NCBI GenBank assembly: GCA_001599815.1
Contig: BCIA01000004.1
Span: forward strand, 2,425,051 to 2,489,050
DNA: 64,000 nucleotides
Reading direction: 5' to 3'
DNA from: Furcasterigmium furcatum
Lineage: Eukaryota; Ascomycota; Sordariomycetes; Glomerellales; Plectosphaerellaceae
Shown here: in pieces, positions 42,422 through 54,245 of the stretch
Numbering within the stretch: position 1 is the first letter of the stretch
How the letters are laid out: each line of letters begins with the position of its first letter
The notes under the pieces: model-generated
What the model saw: only the letters and a program-made list of their open reading frames with translations
What the model was told of the DNA's origin: nothing
Databases searched by the model: none
Program-made: the position numbers and the translations under genes

Positions 42422-44038
42422 TCACTTCCACCCGCCCAGCTTGACGCATTTCTCGATCCACGCCCGGCGGGGAGTATGGGGTTGCTGCTGCTGCTGTTGC
42501 TGACGATGCTGCTGCGGACGAGTCACACCAGCTCCCCAGCTGGTCCATGTGCTCTCGCTCATGTTGCTTGTCGTCTGCTCAGTAGGGGCCATCGACACGG
42601 CACGGGCGTTGAAGGGGTGACTCTGCTGTTGCTGCTGCGGCTTGGCTGAGCCCATCAGATTGCGCTGGAACCATGTCCCCGAGTTCCTCGCGTACGCGGA
42701 CACGGGGGATTGTCCATTGTCGCCCGGCTCCGAGTAGTGGCTTGACGTGACGCGCTGCACGGCCAGGGGCGGAGGGACTAGAAGCGTCCTGTCGTCTTCG
42801 GTAGAATTGCCTCTCGATTGGAACACGGCCGGAACGGCGGGGACAGGCGGCGCTGACGGATCAGCCGGGACAGCAGCGCTCGTGGTAGAGTACATGCTGT
42901 TCCGGCCGTCGACGGGGTTGAGCTTGAGTGGGTTGTGGCGACGGACCCAGTTGGCGATGGACCACCGCAGTGTGGGCTGGACAACAGGGATAGGCTGCAG
43001 AATCGGCAGCTGTTGGGACGGGTCGTATCGCTTCTCGTTCAGATACCCGTGAGGGGCCTGTGTCTCCTGCTCGGGTTGTCCTCCACGCTCGACGTCATAC
43101 GCCGCCGTCATGAGTTCGTCCATGAGGCTCGAGGGCGACCTTCGGGGAGCCCCTCGGTCGGGGGGGATGTATGCGTTCGCCATGTACGAGTTGGTGACGG
43201 GCGGGTTCGAAGGCGGAACGAGCTTGGACATCCTCTTCTTACGTCGATACATGCAGAGAAACCAAATGCTGCATGCGGCACAGAGAACGATGAACGCCGA
43301 GCCTTTAGAGAGTCAGCACACCAGACCTACACGTCGGCAGGGGGCAACCAGGCATATCACTCACCCACTGAGCCAAACACAATGCCCAAAGTCGGGTCCT
43401 GGGCTTGGCGTGAGGGATCAAAGGCGCCATCCTGGACCACCGGCCTCGACGTGAGACCGTCGGTGGCACTGGGAGAGATGGTGGTCTGCGATCCAGCTGG
43501 CAGCCCGGTAGCGGAGGCGACATCCTCAGGGAAGCTCGAGGTAGTCGGCGAAGGCGAGTCTTCCCCATCAGAAGATGAATCGCTGTCCGACTCCTCTTCG
43601 GGCACTTCCACTTCCACCGGCGGCGAGACCACTGGCGCTGACGTGGCCGCGGGCGGCGTTGCCTCTGGTGGCGTTGTCTCTGGCGACGCCGTCACCGAGG
43701 GCGGCAGAACGACCGAAGGCACCTCTTGTTCGGGCACCTCGATCTCCGGTGCCTCAAGCTCTGGCGGAGGCGGGGGTTGTGGCTGTAGCCGGCCTTGGCG
43801 GATCTCAAGAGACCTGGGCTTCGTCTTGCGAGTGATGCCGCGTCGCAGTGTTCGTCTACGAAGGTCGGTCAGCAAGATCAATGAAGCAACGACATGACAC
43901 AGCCACATACCTCTTGGCAAGTCGCAGACCCAGCGGGTCTTCCATTACCTCCAAGCTCATGAGAGTCCGCGACGGAGTTGTCGTGCAGTCCATGTCGGCA
44001 TCGTAGCCGGCGTCGGCGTCGGTGAACCTGTCGGCCAT
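42422..44038 (-). CDS. Single-pass membrane protein with Pro/Glu-rich and poly-Gln regions
   Basis: Exons are 44038-43911, 43855-43365 and 43302-42422, giving 499 residues. A basic N-terminal part (LAKRRTLRRGITRKTK) is followed by a Pro/Glu/Val/Ser-rich stretch of about 130 residues. A single membrane helix (SAFIVLCAACSIWFLCMY) then stops at a basic YRRKKRMSKL. The following 270 residues are disordered, with several PPxP-type runs and two glutamine tracts. No N-terminal signal peptide is seen, so the helix may act as a signal anchor. The layout recalls fungal Mid2/Skg6-like surface proteins, but no defining motif is present and the function is unknown. Confidence 0.75.
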
Positions 44039-45411
44039 TTTGAAAAAGGGATCCAGGCCAGATGCTGGACGAACGAAAGACGAAAGGAAACAAAAGGCCC
44101 AGCCTGGTATAGGAAACAAGGGAAGAAGGGAAGGGCGAGTGAGGTCGAAAACGAATCACAACATCACTGGCGACGTGCTGAGACGGACGGGGGAAGAGAT
44201 GGGATGATATGGGAAGCGATCTCGGCAGGGAAGACGGGGGCGGGCTAAGCGCTGCTTCGTCGTGTCCTCCGGCCGCTTCCACTAAATTGGTAGGCACTAT
44301 CTGCTCTGGACTCGTCGTTGCAAACAAAATGGACCGCCCACAGGCTGGGATGGCCAAGTCGATGCACATCGGACGCAGTCCGGGGTCGCTCGATGGCCGT
44401 GTGTCGGGAGGCCGTGAGGGTGTCCGGCGGGTCCAGGAATAGCTCAATCCCGGGCCTCCATCACAGCGCCGAGGTACCCTCCCGAGGAAGCGCAGTGCCG
44501 TGAGACTTTGGGCAGATGGGGGAACGATAGACGGGTACTCGTGGTGATCTCCGCACAGCTTGCAGGAGGCTCAGCAGTAGGCGGTTTCAAGACCCGGCTA
44601 TTGTTTCACTCCTCAAGCACTGGCCTCGTCTCAACCTGCCCCTATGATCTCTTTTGTCGGCTGTTCATTCGTCAATTCGGCTAGCAGGATATTTCGGTCA
44701 AAGTGGGGATGCATCCAGAATCGGGTTGGTCAGTCACGTCAAATCAGGAGTTCACCATGCCGCATTTTGGAACGACAATACATCTGCGTCGGCGTCGGCA
44801 AGCGGCTGTTCTCGCCTGGGCGTGCGTGGAATATCATCGCTGCCGTCTGTGGAGCATTCGACCGCGGCGCCTGGGCCGTTGGTGGCTGATCAGAAGCACG
44901 ACCGGGTGGCAACGAGCTGTGAGACCGAGTTCTCTCTTCAGTGACGGCTGGCCTGTCGTCACGATGGGTGGCTGAAGGTAGCAGGGGGGGGNNNNNGGGG
45001 GGGGGTCAAGTGCTGCAAGGCAGAATCACATCAACTGGAAGGGGCAGCTGGTTTATGAAATCGCTTTCAATAAGTTGCAGTCGCGGAATCGAGGCGTACG
45101 AACCGCGAACCGAATCAGGTCACAGCCATGGGGACAAGAATAGCCGCCCCCAACCGAAGGACAACAGTATCTACCTCGATTCCCGTATTTGTTTAGCGTG
45201 ATACATGACCGAACGGGCAGATATTACTACATATTTAGGCGCTGCATGGCCAAGAGAAGGGAAGGCTGACCGAGCCTAATACATGAGGCTTCTCTATATG
45301 TGCAAGACTAAGGAGAGCGCCGAGGAGAGGCTAGACTTCGAGCAAGTTGCTGACAGTGATTTTACAATGCAAATGAATGAATGCGCACACGGCACGCCGC
45401 CTCTCACAGAC
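44039..45411. other. Gene-free stretch containing an assembly gap
   Basis: No gene recognised. It contains the upstream region of the single-pass membrane protein and the N-gap at 44992-44996. Confidence 0.5.
44984..45005. other. Poly-G run with 5-N gap
   Basis: Eight G, then five N, then nine G. The true homopolymer length is unresolved; this looks like a gap-filled G tract rather than a scaffold join. Confidence 0.95.
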
Positions 45412-47130
45412 CTACAGCACGTTGGAGAGCTTGAACCCGCCGCTGACCCTCGTCTGGAAGAAGCCGGACGGGTCATACTCCGCGGCCACCTCCCTCATGA
45501 ACTCCACGTTCTCCGCGCCGTACGAAGAGAGGGGATCCTGCGAGGGGTTGACGTAGTTGAGGTAGCGCCACGGGGTGTTCGCGCCGATCGACTCGGCGTA
45601 CGCCTCGAGCTCGGCCGTGACGACGCCCAGCTTGGTCTGGAACCAGGCGTTCATAAACGGCGAGTCGACGCCCGCCTGGCCGATCCAGATGACGGAGTCC
45701 TCATTCAGGGACTTGTCCAGCCCCAGGACATTTCCGCCGGCGTTGACCTTGGCGAAGAGCTTGAGCAGCGGCTGGAACACGAAGAGGATGCTGACGCTGC
45801 TGTCGTCGGGGGAGTCGACCTGGCTCGCGTCGTCGATGAGGCCGTGGAAGAGCTCCTCCGCCTTGTCCATCATCCGCTTGTCGTTGTGGAAACTCAGCGA
45901 GAACCAGATATATCTAGGCGCACCGGGTCAGTGTTGCGTCACACAGCGAGGGAACAAATGCAGCTCACCTCTGGCCTCCGTTGTCGTTGGACTCCACTGC
46001 CATATGGCCGTAGGAACGCTTCCTCCTCAGGTCGAAGAGGGTGGGATATCTCGCAAGGCCTCAAAGGACGGCGAGTCCTCGACGCCGTCGGCGCTGACGA
46101 CCACACCGCCGACCACGGGCGCGGGGCTCCCGGCGTTCCACATGAACAGCGTGATCTGGCTGTCCTGGGGCCTCTTCTCAGCGTTGTTGATGACGTTGAT
46201 GAACGACTCGACGTACTTGTCCTTCTGGTCCCAGGCCGAGAAGACGTTACCGCCGTATAGCTCCGGCGCCGGGAAGGCGACCATATCGACGCGCGTGACG
46301 ATGCCGAAGTTTCCGCTGCCGCCCTTGAGGGCCTTGAAGAGGTTGGCGTGCTGGCGCTCGTTGGCGTTGATGATGCTGCCGTCGGCGAGGACGACCTCGT
46401 AGTTGACCACATCGTCGCAGGAGAACCCGCGGGTGCCCGAGTGGAAGGAGGCGCCGCCGCCGAGAACCAGGCCGCCGACGCCGACGGTGCCAACACGACC
46501 GGCCGTCACGCTGAGGCCGTACTTCTCGACTTCGGCCAGGACGGGGCCCCAGGAGGCACCGGTGCCGATGGAGGCGATCTGAGGAGTCAGCACGGGTGGT
46601 CCATCGGAGTTTAGGCCCTCAGAGACTCTCGGAGCGTGGAACCTACCGAAGTGCCATTGGGAGCGCAGGTCGAGTTATGAACCCGAGTCTCGTTCAGGAG
46701 CCTCAGGTCGATGGTGACTCCGTTCGGCGTGTTGTTGCTGAGCCAGTGGCTATGGCCGGTACCGCGGACGGCGATGTTCCACTGTCCGGCGGCGCTCAGG
46801 GGCTCGAGGGCTTTGACCGCCGCGGCCACCTCCTCGGTGTTCTTGGCCTGGAGGACACACCACGGCGTCTGCTCCCTGGCGGACTTGCTGAAGTACGAGC
46901 CGATGCTGCTGAGGTATTCGTTGCCAGGCTTGGTGGGCAGCAGGAGGCTGTCACCCAGGCCGGCTCCCAGAAGTGCATCGCACTGTTCAGGGAGTCCACG
47001 GTGTTAGCATGGCGGACACTGGTGGATGGGGAGTTTCTTGGCTACATACACTAGGATGGCCGGTTCCCTGGGCATTGGTGAGCCCGGTCCATAGCGCCGC
47101 AACGGCAGCAAACTCGGCAACGCGAACCAT
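45412..47130 (-). CDS. Secreted FAD-linked oxidase (BBE/PCMH type) with a one-base frame break
   Basis: Exons are 47130-47050, 46982-46647, 46578-45969 and 45913-45412. Residues 1-21 form a signal peptide (MVRVAEFAAVAALWTGLTNAQ). The FAD-binding PCMH domain has AVRGTGHSHW (His likely flavin-linked), GRVGTVGVGGLVLGGG and GGSGNFGIVTRVD. The C-terminal BBE segment is RYLNYVNPSQDPLSSYG followed by DPSGFFQTR. Such enzymes oxidise sugars, alcohols or alkaloid-like metabolites with O2, releasing H2O2. The exon lengths sum to 1529 nt, one short of a multiple of three. The break is near 46041-46045 (after FEALRDI), consistent with loss of one C in a C run. It is either a sequencing error or a fresh null allele; the rest would give about 509 residues. 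Confidence 0.85.
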
Positions 47131-48611
47131 GGCGAGATCGGCAGGCAGAAAGGACTGTATAAGGTGAGGTGTGCTGTGCAACTCCAGATCTTCCTTGGGC
47201 TGGTTGGTATCCGGTAATATATCCCGTCCGTCCACAATGTCCTCAGAGAGTAGTTTCTCTGATACCCCGAGAGATCCGACACCTGCATGAGTTCGAATCA
47301 ATAGATCATGCTTCAACGGCGGAAACAGTGTGTGCCAAGAATACGCGAAGTTACACACAGCTCCCGGTCCGGGCTGTCAGCCTTGAACTGGCGTGTATTC
47401 CACGTGGGCGCGCGCGGTTTTCTTCTTCGAGTACCTTGGCTGACCAGGGACTGCACCAGAGCTGCAGGTGCCTCCTCGTGGAGAGCCTGCTTCCCCTGAA
47501 TACTCATCTCAGGGATCCTGGGCTGCATATGTACTTCCGTATATTATACATACACACTCACGCGGGGGGTATTGGTATCTCGCTGGTGACACATTGGTCA
47601 CCGAAGCCTCCCTCCATTTTCGTAGTCCACACGGAAGTACTTGTGCATGAGTTCTTTTACTCTGGAGATGTAGTGGATTTCTTTCAGATGGAAGACTTTC
47701 CAGCAAACACGAGTCTCTTGTTGATACCGATGCTGGCCATCTCGGGCTTGTACAAGTAGAAATGTCGTTGGCCTCCGCCCCCATTCCAGGCTTCCGCCAT
47801 GGGAGCCAAGAAAGATTCCATGGTCCGGCCCAATTCCCCTGCATTAGCCCCCGGTGATTGGCGCAACGCGGCATCCGGAGATGCAAACCCGGGACTTTGT
47901 GAGAGAAATGGTGCCTTGGAGTTTGCGCAGGGACTTTCGTGCCTTGGTTTCCTCGTCCGCAGGCTTCAGGCTCGTTCTCGCTTCGACGGACCAGGGGGGA
48001 CCGGGGGCGGAGGAACTTTGGCACGAAAAAGCGTTCTGCTGTGTAATCCACGGTACGGATGGTCGGGGCAAGAAAATCACTTCGAGATCTCGTTGCTAAT
48101 ACTGTAGTTGTCTGATTCAAGACGGTCAACTTCGCTTCGGCGTGGCCCATGTGACTCTTTTCTGCTGCATGAGAGCATCGGGTCGGACCTCTCCGACCAA
48201 AGACTGCTTGCTTGACTGCTCTATCTGCAAGGTGGGAGCCTGAGAAGGCATATACAATACAGTTTTATGTGCGTGGGGGACTTGGGGGAGTACAGGTGTG
48301 GCTGTACAACACATCCCTCCTTGGCCAAGCACTGGCATGGCATGGCATCTGGACCAAGGACGGAAAGCATCCCCGTTCACAAGCATGGCCTTGGTAGCAT
48401 TCTGACAAGGCTGCAGAAATTGCCTTCCCTAGAAGCAGGCCCCTATTTCAAAAGAAAACAATAAGGAGAGAGCACGGAGGGCCGCCATTTATTAGCAAGC
48501 GAGGCCAACATCTCGGCCCTCTGGGCCGCCTTGATCTTCTACGCCCCCAGGGAGCCCTCCACCGAAAGACAGAATATCCCCGGCCGCTCCAGTTCTCGAC
48601 ATCTCTCCAAG
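47131..48611. other. Divergent intergenic stretch
   Basis: About 1.5 kb with only shadow-like short frames. No gene, RNA or repeat recognised. Confidence 0.5.
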
Positions 48612-49940
48612 ATGGTCAAGAGCTTCGCGCCCGCGCAGATCCCCCCGATCGTCAACGGTTCGGTGTGGACCTTGCTGGGGGTCGCGACGATCTTCCTCGC
48701 GCTCAGGCTCTACTGCCGCGTCGTCCGCAGCAAGCAGCTCTGGTGGGACGACTACATCCTGGTGGCCAGCTGGGCCCTCATGCTGGCCTCCTCTGCCTCC
48801 CTGAGGGAGGCCATGCGCATCGGCGCCCTGTGGCAGCAGATGAGCCCGCCCGAGGCGTTCCTCATGCTGCGGGTGTCGCATACGTGCCATCTGGTCTCGC
48901 TCGCGCTGTCCAAGACGTCGTTTGCCGTGACACTGCTGCGGTTCTCCTCGAAGTGGCAGAAATATATCATCTCCTTCATCATCATATCGATCGGCATACT
49001 CTTCACCAGCCATGTATTCCTCCTCTGGAGGGCCATGTGCGAGGTCCCGGATGCCTGGGTGCTCCCAAGCGGCTGCTGGCCGGCGAGGTACCCCGTCGTC
49101 ATGAACATCACCACCTCGAGTAAGTCGAGGCATCTTTCTTTGAGCTGTGGCGGGTGCTAACTTGTCTGTTCCGCAGTGTATTCTGCCCTTACCGACTTTG
49201 TCCTCGCTGCACTGCCCTGGAAGGTCATCATGGGGCTGAACATGAAGAAGGCCGAGAGGGTCAGCGTTGCGATTGCCATGAGCGTTGGAATTTTGCAAGT
49301 CTTCTTCCCGTTGTATGTGAGAAGCCGCCAAAGCTGACAAGGTGGATGGCAATTAGGGCCGGCGTGGCGGGAGTGATGAAGTCAGTCCAGAGCGTCTTGA
49401 CCCTGGACCCCTTCAACCCAGAATGTGTGTTGTCTTGCGATTTACTCTTGCTTCTTACTGCCTGCTAACCCACCATCGACAGTCTCCTACAACCTCGTTC
49501 TCTTTTGGATCTTCTCCCTGGCTGAGCCAAACACGACTATCATCGCGGCCTCCATCCCCGTCCTCCGTGTTCTCGTCCGAGACTACAGAAACCAGCAGTA
49601 CTATGGAAGCTCTGGCCCGCAGATCCCCACTGGCCACGGATATCTCCGGTCTGGAAACAACAGCAAGTTCCCGACACATCCCGCCGGGAACTCGACGAGC
49701 CTTATGGCAACGGCGACGGGCCCTTCCGAGGGAGACGCCCAGCATACGGATACCAGTAGCGACCGCAGCATCCTGTATCACAGCAACAGTACGACGAAGG
49801 GCATATCCCGGACGACGGAGGTAAGTGTGGAGGTTGATGTGGCGGGTGCACCGAGGACTGGGATGGCGAGAAGTGGACGGAGGACGGAGGTAGAGGAGTT
49901 CGAGATGCAGACTACCCAACCCCCGCGGCAGAACTTGTAA
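48612..49940 (+). CDS. Fungal rhodopsin-domain (PTH11-like) integral membrane protein
   Basis: Exons are 48612-49119, 49177-49312, 49357-49424 and 49483-49940, giving 389 residues. The family marks are present: helix 1 (VWTLLGVATIFLALRLYCRV), WWDDYILVASWALML after it, LALSKTSFAVTLLR in the middle, YSALTDFVLAALPWKVI late, and FSYNLVLFWIFSLAEPNTTI in the last helix. The C-terminal 120 residues are Ser/Thr/Gly-rich cytosolic tail. It is a plasma-membrane protein with a possible sensing role. The second intron is only 44 nt and its donor (GTATGT at 49313) was chosen because it is the only one that keeps frame. Confidence 0.88.
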
Positions 49941-51759
49941 TAGCGGGATGCTGGAGTTCGAAGGTTACACTACCTAATATCTAGATAACTAAACTTTTGA
50001 CCTGAGTGCCCCTGATATCATTGTGAAGAGTCCCTTCACGGTAAAAGCTGCCTTCGACGACCAGTAACTGGCCGTGCACTTCCCTCCCGACTGGGTATGT
50101 CGAGACGGCACTGCGCCGCTATGGGCGACTCTATTTATGGCACTTGGCGATCGGTTGTTTCAAACAAGGAGACTGGCAGGCCGCTGTGGAGGACCCGAGT
50201 CAACCCAATTGAGCTTTGCGTTGTGCTTCGGCCGTTTCCAGGACCACTGGTGAAGCTGGTGGCGCCGAAAAGACGGTCCAAAATAGCTTTTCTGGATTGA
50301 TCTGGAGAACCGCTGTGGTCGGCGAAAGCTGCGTCGATCGACGGCCACGGATATGTACGACTGCCTCTTCATCACCCTCCGGACACTGTTTCCTGACCGC
50401 AGCAGTTCAGACGGCTCCATAGCATTGGCGGCTCGGACTTGGCGAATGACAGGCAAGAAACACCAAGAACTGTCAGGTGGCCTCGGCATCCTGTCAATGA
50501 GTGGGCAGTTGCGATGATGTTTTGGCCTCACTTGGCGGCTTTGGCCTTGCACTGCACCTTCCCTCATTCACTCGGTAGGCAGGCAGGCAGCAGTCGCCAC
50601 CTTCCCAAGACCACAACTTCCTTCCTCTCTAATTGCATGCAAATTTGGAAAGAGCACCCCGGCGAGGTGAGGCCAAAGTGAGTCGCAAGCAATCGCTCCT
50701 TCCATTCACTCACGCTGGCCTTGGCTGATGCCTGCCTCAGGTCCTCGCCAAATCAGCCAGCCCCCTGCCCAGGCCCCCCGCCAGCCTATAAATATCCCCC
50801 GTCCTCGCCAGCTTTTGGAAATTTTTCTTCTCTTCTTTTTCTTCATACTTACCTTGTTCGACTCTGGGGCGCTCAAGAATGCCTCGGAGTAAGAAGGAAG
50901 GCCTGCATTGCACATCGCGGAGCCGGCCTGCTTCGATTGCCCTTCGGGGTCATCGCGGGCGGAATTTTTGATCTCAACCACACCTTTTTCATTGCATTGT
51001 TGCCTTGCGCGGCTTGCGAAGAAGAACAAGACGAAGCATCCTGGTGATAGCGTCCTGCAGCGTGTGATGGTGCTCGGCGCGGTTGATGGCCAGTTGTCTC
51101 GAGCATCCATGATCAGTCCCTCGTCTTCTCAGTGTCATGTCGTTGCGCCGCCGCACGTTCGCGGCCGGTTCGCGGTCTTCGAAGAGAGCCCGTTTGCTGC
51201 TCCTCAAGCCGACGTCGAGGAAGCTCGTGAAGGCCAGGACGACCGTCTCGACGGGTGGGTGAGAGACTGCAGACTCTGCAGCAGCGCTCGCGCATCCATT
51301 TGCTTCCATAACATCACGCAGTCCACGTTGTTACTGGTATCATCATGTCATTGCTTCTCTCCTGGCGTCCAAAGACGAGGCCACAGATCTTTCCGTCACA
51401 TCGCGAGTCCGTCCGTCACAGGCCGCAGAACAACCTGCCAACTATCTGAATCCACGCGTGCCAGCCGAGCCGAACCAGCTCCATCCATCCCGAGCCTGCC
51501 CCCCAAGCCAGTGATTCGCATGACGTCTTTCTTCGTAGGTAATCATCAGAATGGGCCGGGGCCTGTTCCCCCCCAGATCCCGCAAAACTTTTTTGTGCAA
51601 CAGCCTTCCTCGCGCTCTCGGACGACACCCCCCAAAGTCTATGTTGGCCCTATTTTGTGCTTCTAGAGAAGGCAAGACGAGACAGACGGAACAGAAGAGA
51701 GGGAGGGAGAGAGGAAAGGCGGGCGTGGACGAGTGCCATGGCGTCGAGACGGGGGCACC
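49941..51759. other. Gene-free stretch with an isolated promoter-like signal
   Basis: About 1.8 kb with no convincing protein on either strand. It holds a TATA-like box at 50787 followed by a pyrimidine-rich tract, listed separately. Confidence 0.45.
50787..50794 (+). promoter_or_regulatory. TATA-like box followed by CT-rich tract, no gene assigned
   Basis: TATAAATA is followed by a long C/T-rich stretch (about 50797-50845), the layout of a strong fungal core promoter. The first ATG (50880) opens only 33 codons unless spliced at GTAAGA (50888), and no protein with recognisable features follows. A non-coding or heavily spliced transcript is possible. Confidence 0.35.
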
Positions 51760-52262
51760 TTAGTCGGTGTCCATCTTGGTGTCCTTGTCCTTGTCCTCCG
51801 GGGCCTTGAAGTCATCGTCGTCCTCATCGTCGTCGTCGTCGGCGGGGTTCTCCTCGGCGGCCTTGGCGAAGTCGATGACACGGCCACGGGTGCGGCGGCC
51901 GCCCTCGACGATGTTGTTCAGGTCGATCTCCTCCATGCCGTCGTCGTCATCGTCGGCAGCAGCTTCTGTGTCTTGCTGTTAGCTTGGGGTGCGCTCTGGC
52001 GCACGCGGTGCGGGTTGCCTGGTCTTACGGTTCTCGTTGTTCTGGGAGCACAGGTTAGCTTCGATGGCTGCCTGCACGCGGTCTGCGCGGGGTTTTCGGG
52101 GCGAAGGGAGCTACTTACATCCTCGCCCTCGTCGCTGGAGCTGCTATCGTCGTCCTCGTCCATGGCGGTGTCCATGGCGGTGTCCTCGACCTGCTTGCCC
52201 TTGCCCTTGTCGGCGGGGACGTCCTCGGGGACGGCGGCGGAGGTGGGGTGCTCAGAAGCCAT
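51760..52262 (-). CDS. CHZ1: Histone H2A.Z-specific chaperone CHZ1
   Basis: CHZ1 is a small acidic nuclear chaperone that delivers H2A.Z-H2B dimers to the SWR1 remodeller. Exons are 52262-52119, a 13-nt microexon 52041-52029, and 51965-51760, giving 120 residues. The protein is dominated by Asp/Glu runs. The conserved CHZ motif is EEIDLNNIVEGGRRTRGRVI (residues about 64-83), which contacts the histone dimer, followed by another acidic stretch. The family is typically 100-150 residues, so the length fits. Both introns have good GTAAG donors and AGCTAAC branch sites. Confidence 0.95.
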
Positions 52263-52800
52263 TGTGATGATTGGATGAAGCTGAAGGGGATGTGGAAGGG
52301 TAGAGTTGTGTGTATGCGGGAAGAGAGCGGTGGTGCGCAAAGTCGGCGGTGAGGATGGAAGAGAGCTGGGAGGTGGAGGTGGGAGAGTCGCGTGTGGTGG
52401 TGGGCTTTTGCTGGAAATCGTTCGGGTCCGGTTGTTTGCACTGCGCTTTCCGATCGATTGAGCTTGCTGGTCGCAGTTGCGACGGCGGTTCGCCTCAGGC
52501 GGCTGGCTCCAGGGTAACGGCGCTAACCCGAATTGGGAGGGGAAGCATCGCTTACCTAAGGCGGTAACTGTCTGAGTTCCAGATCCTCAAAGATCAAGAC
52601 AAACAAAACAAATTCGCAGACCAATTCTCCCATGCAGTGGAAGAGCAACCGGAATTCCTCGAAGTATCAAACTGTCACGGACCTGATCGATGATCGAGAA
52701 ACGAATGATAAGTTCATGGCGCTAAGACTGGTTACTTTGATCCTGGTCTCCAAGCTTGCAGACCGACGGGGACATCTCTGCTGCTCAATCGAGTTCCCTC
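52263..52800. other. Spacer upstream of CHZ1
   Basis: CHZ1 upstream region. No other gene recognised. Confidence 0.5.
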
Positions 52801-53844
52801 TCAGGCAAATGCAAGTCTCCAGACATCGCCGAGCCTCGAGTTATCCTCCGCAAGGCCACCATGAACGATGATAGCGTCCGCCTCCCCTCTCTGGACATCC
52901 GCGTCGAACCATCCCCTCGGTGAAGGCAGGGCCCCTGCGGTCTTCACCTCGCTCCAGGTTGAGCTTTCGATGTCGAATGCCCAAGTATCACCCAGCATCT
53001 TTCCAGCACCAGCATGGCCAAGGGACGACGGATCACGCTCTCCAAACAGGGTGACCAGCGTTGCTTTGCCGCGGATCTTGAGCGCCAGCAGGGCACCGAC
53101 GCTTCGTGCCTCGGGCCCATCGCGACCAGCGTCAAAAGTGATGCTCGCCCAGCTCTTTTCCAAAGGATCGTAAACATCAACACTTCCGCCCTGCTCGGTC
53201 TTGCCGTCGAAACCTCCCATGCGATACAGCTTCCCGCCAGAAAAGGCAATGGATGTGCCGCCGCGAGGAGGGGCCGGAGCCGCGGGGAGCTCCGTCCAGC
53301 GGCTGGTCGCGACGTCAAACGCCCAGAGATCCGACAGGCGTCCCGACTTGGGGCACCCCGCGTGGAGGTAGATGGTAGACGCGCCATCGGACGCCATTGC
53401 GTGGTAGCTGCGAGGCTCGGGGCCGTCGTTCGAAGGCTTGACGAGCTGCCAGCCGGAGCTGGAGGTCGAGTAGCGCCACAGATTGAAACCCTCGTCGATG
53501 GCATCCATGGCCACGCCCCCACGGCCCGAGAAGATGTAGATGTCCCCGTTGACCACGGTGGAGGCGGTTCCCACGCGAGGCGAGGGAGCATCGGCGCCGG
53601 CCGGGATTGTTCGAAGCTCTGCCGTGACTGTGAGAAATTGGCGCCGGCCTTGGGATTCCGTGAACTTACGATCCTGGGCGGACTGGAGCTCGACCACGTC
53701 GAACTGGTTGTCGACTGGCTGGCGAGGCTCCAGCTCACCGCCGAAGATGTATGCCCGCGAATCCACGACAGACATGATCTGCGACGACCGCCTGAGCCTG
53801 TCGCTCTCGGCGATCTTGGTCCATGATGCTGAAATGCTAGCCAT
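52801..53844 (-). CDS. Kelch-repeat beta-propeller protein
   Basis: The reading frame from the ATG at 53844 encodes 347 residues with about six Kelch blades: YIFGGELEPRQ, GDIYIFSGRGG, PEPRSYHAMASDG, SDLWAFDVATSRWTELP, GGKLYRMGGFDG and LGDTWAFDIESSTWSEV. Such propellers are protein-binding scaffolds; fungal relatives resemble plant nitrile-specifier proteins. The upstream 43 residues of the frame look non-coding and were dropped. A 42-nt stretch (53669-53628) begins with a perfect GTAAGTTC donor and ends in TTCTCACAG. Removing it keeps frame and gives 333 residues with a more family-like join between DVVELQSAQD and TAELRTIPA, so it is probably a short intron. Confidence 0.85.
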   Translation of the reverse strand: MASISASWTKIAESDRLRRSSQIMSVVDSRAYIFGGELEPRQPVDNQFDVVELQSAQDRKFTESQGRRQFLTVTAELRTIPAGADAPSPRVGTASTVVNGDIYIFSGRGGVAMDAIDEGFNLWRYSTSSSGWQLVKPSNDGPEPRSYHAMASDGASTIYLHAGCPKSGRLSDLWAFDVATSRWTELPAAPAPPRGGTSIAFSGGKLYRMGGFDGKTEQGGSVDVYDPLEKSWASITFDAGRDGPEARSVGALLALKIRGKATLVTLFGERDPSSLGHAGAGKMLGDTWAFDIESSTWSEVKTAGALPSPRGWFDADVQRGEADAIIVHGGLAEDNSRLGDVWRLAFA

Positions 53845-54245
53845 TGTGTGAAGGAGTTGCCGAGAAAGTATGAATCCTGAGGGGAATGTGTCGACACCGA
53901 AGCCGTTGATAAGGCAATGACTTTGGAAACCTTTTGAGAGAATATGACCCCCAAAGGAAATAGCGCGAGACATCAGGGTGCGACCGAATGCAAGCTAAGC
54001 ATCAGAGTAACGCCGTCCAAAGAACACTAAATGCCGGCTCCGAGATGGTGTCGATCAGGCCATCCTATCTTCACCCATGGATTCGTTCATTATAGTCCCG
54101 GCATCGGCCTCAACGGTCCTCGTCTCCACATTCAACGCAATGCTAATGAGGAATGCCAGGGTCAAGACGTCAGCGACCGATGGACATCACAACCTCGCTC
54201 ATACAACATTCCCATCACATGTCGATTCGGAGGTGACAAGCCAAA
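53845..54245. other. Divergent promoter region
   Basis: Lies between the Kelch gene (minus) and the ferroportin gene (plus). No other feature seen. Confidence 0.5.

Noticed and set aside
42935..43897. 320-codon plus-strand frame rich in Gly/Ser/Thr
   Set aside because: Shadow of the Pro/Glu-rich region of the single-pass membrane protein on the other strand.
45283..46260. 325-codon plus-strand frame
   Set aside because: Shadow of the FAD oxidase, whose minus-strand motifs and introns are clear.
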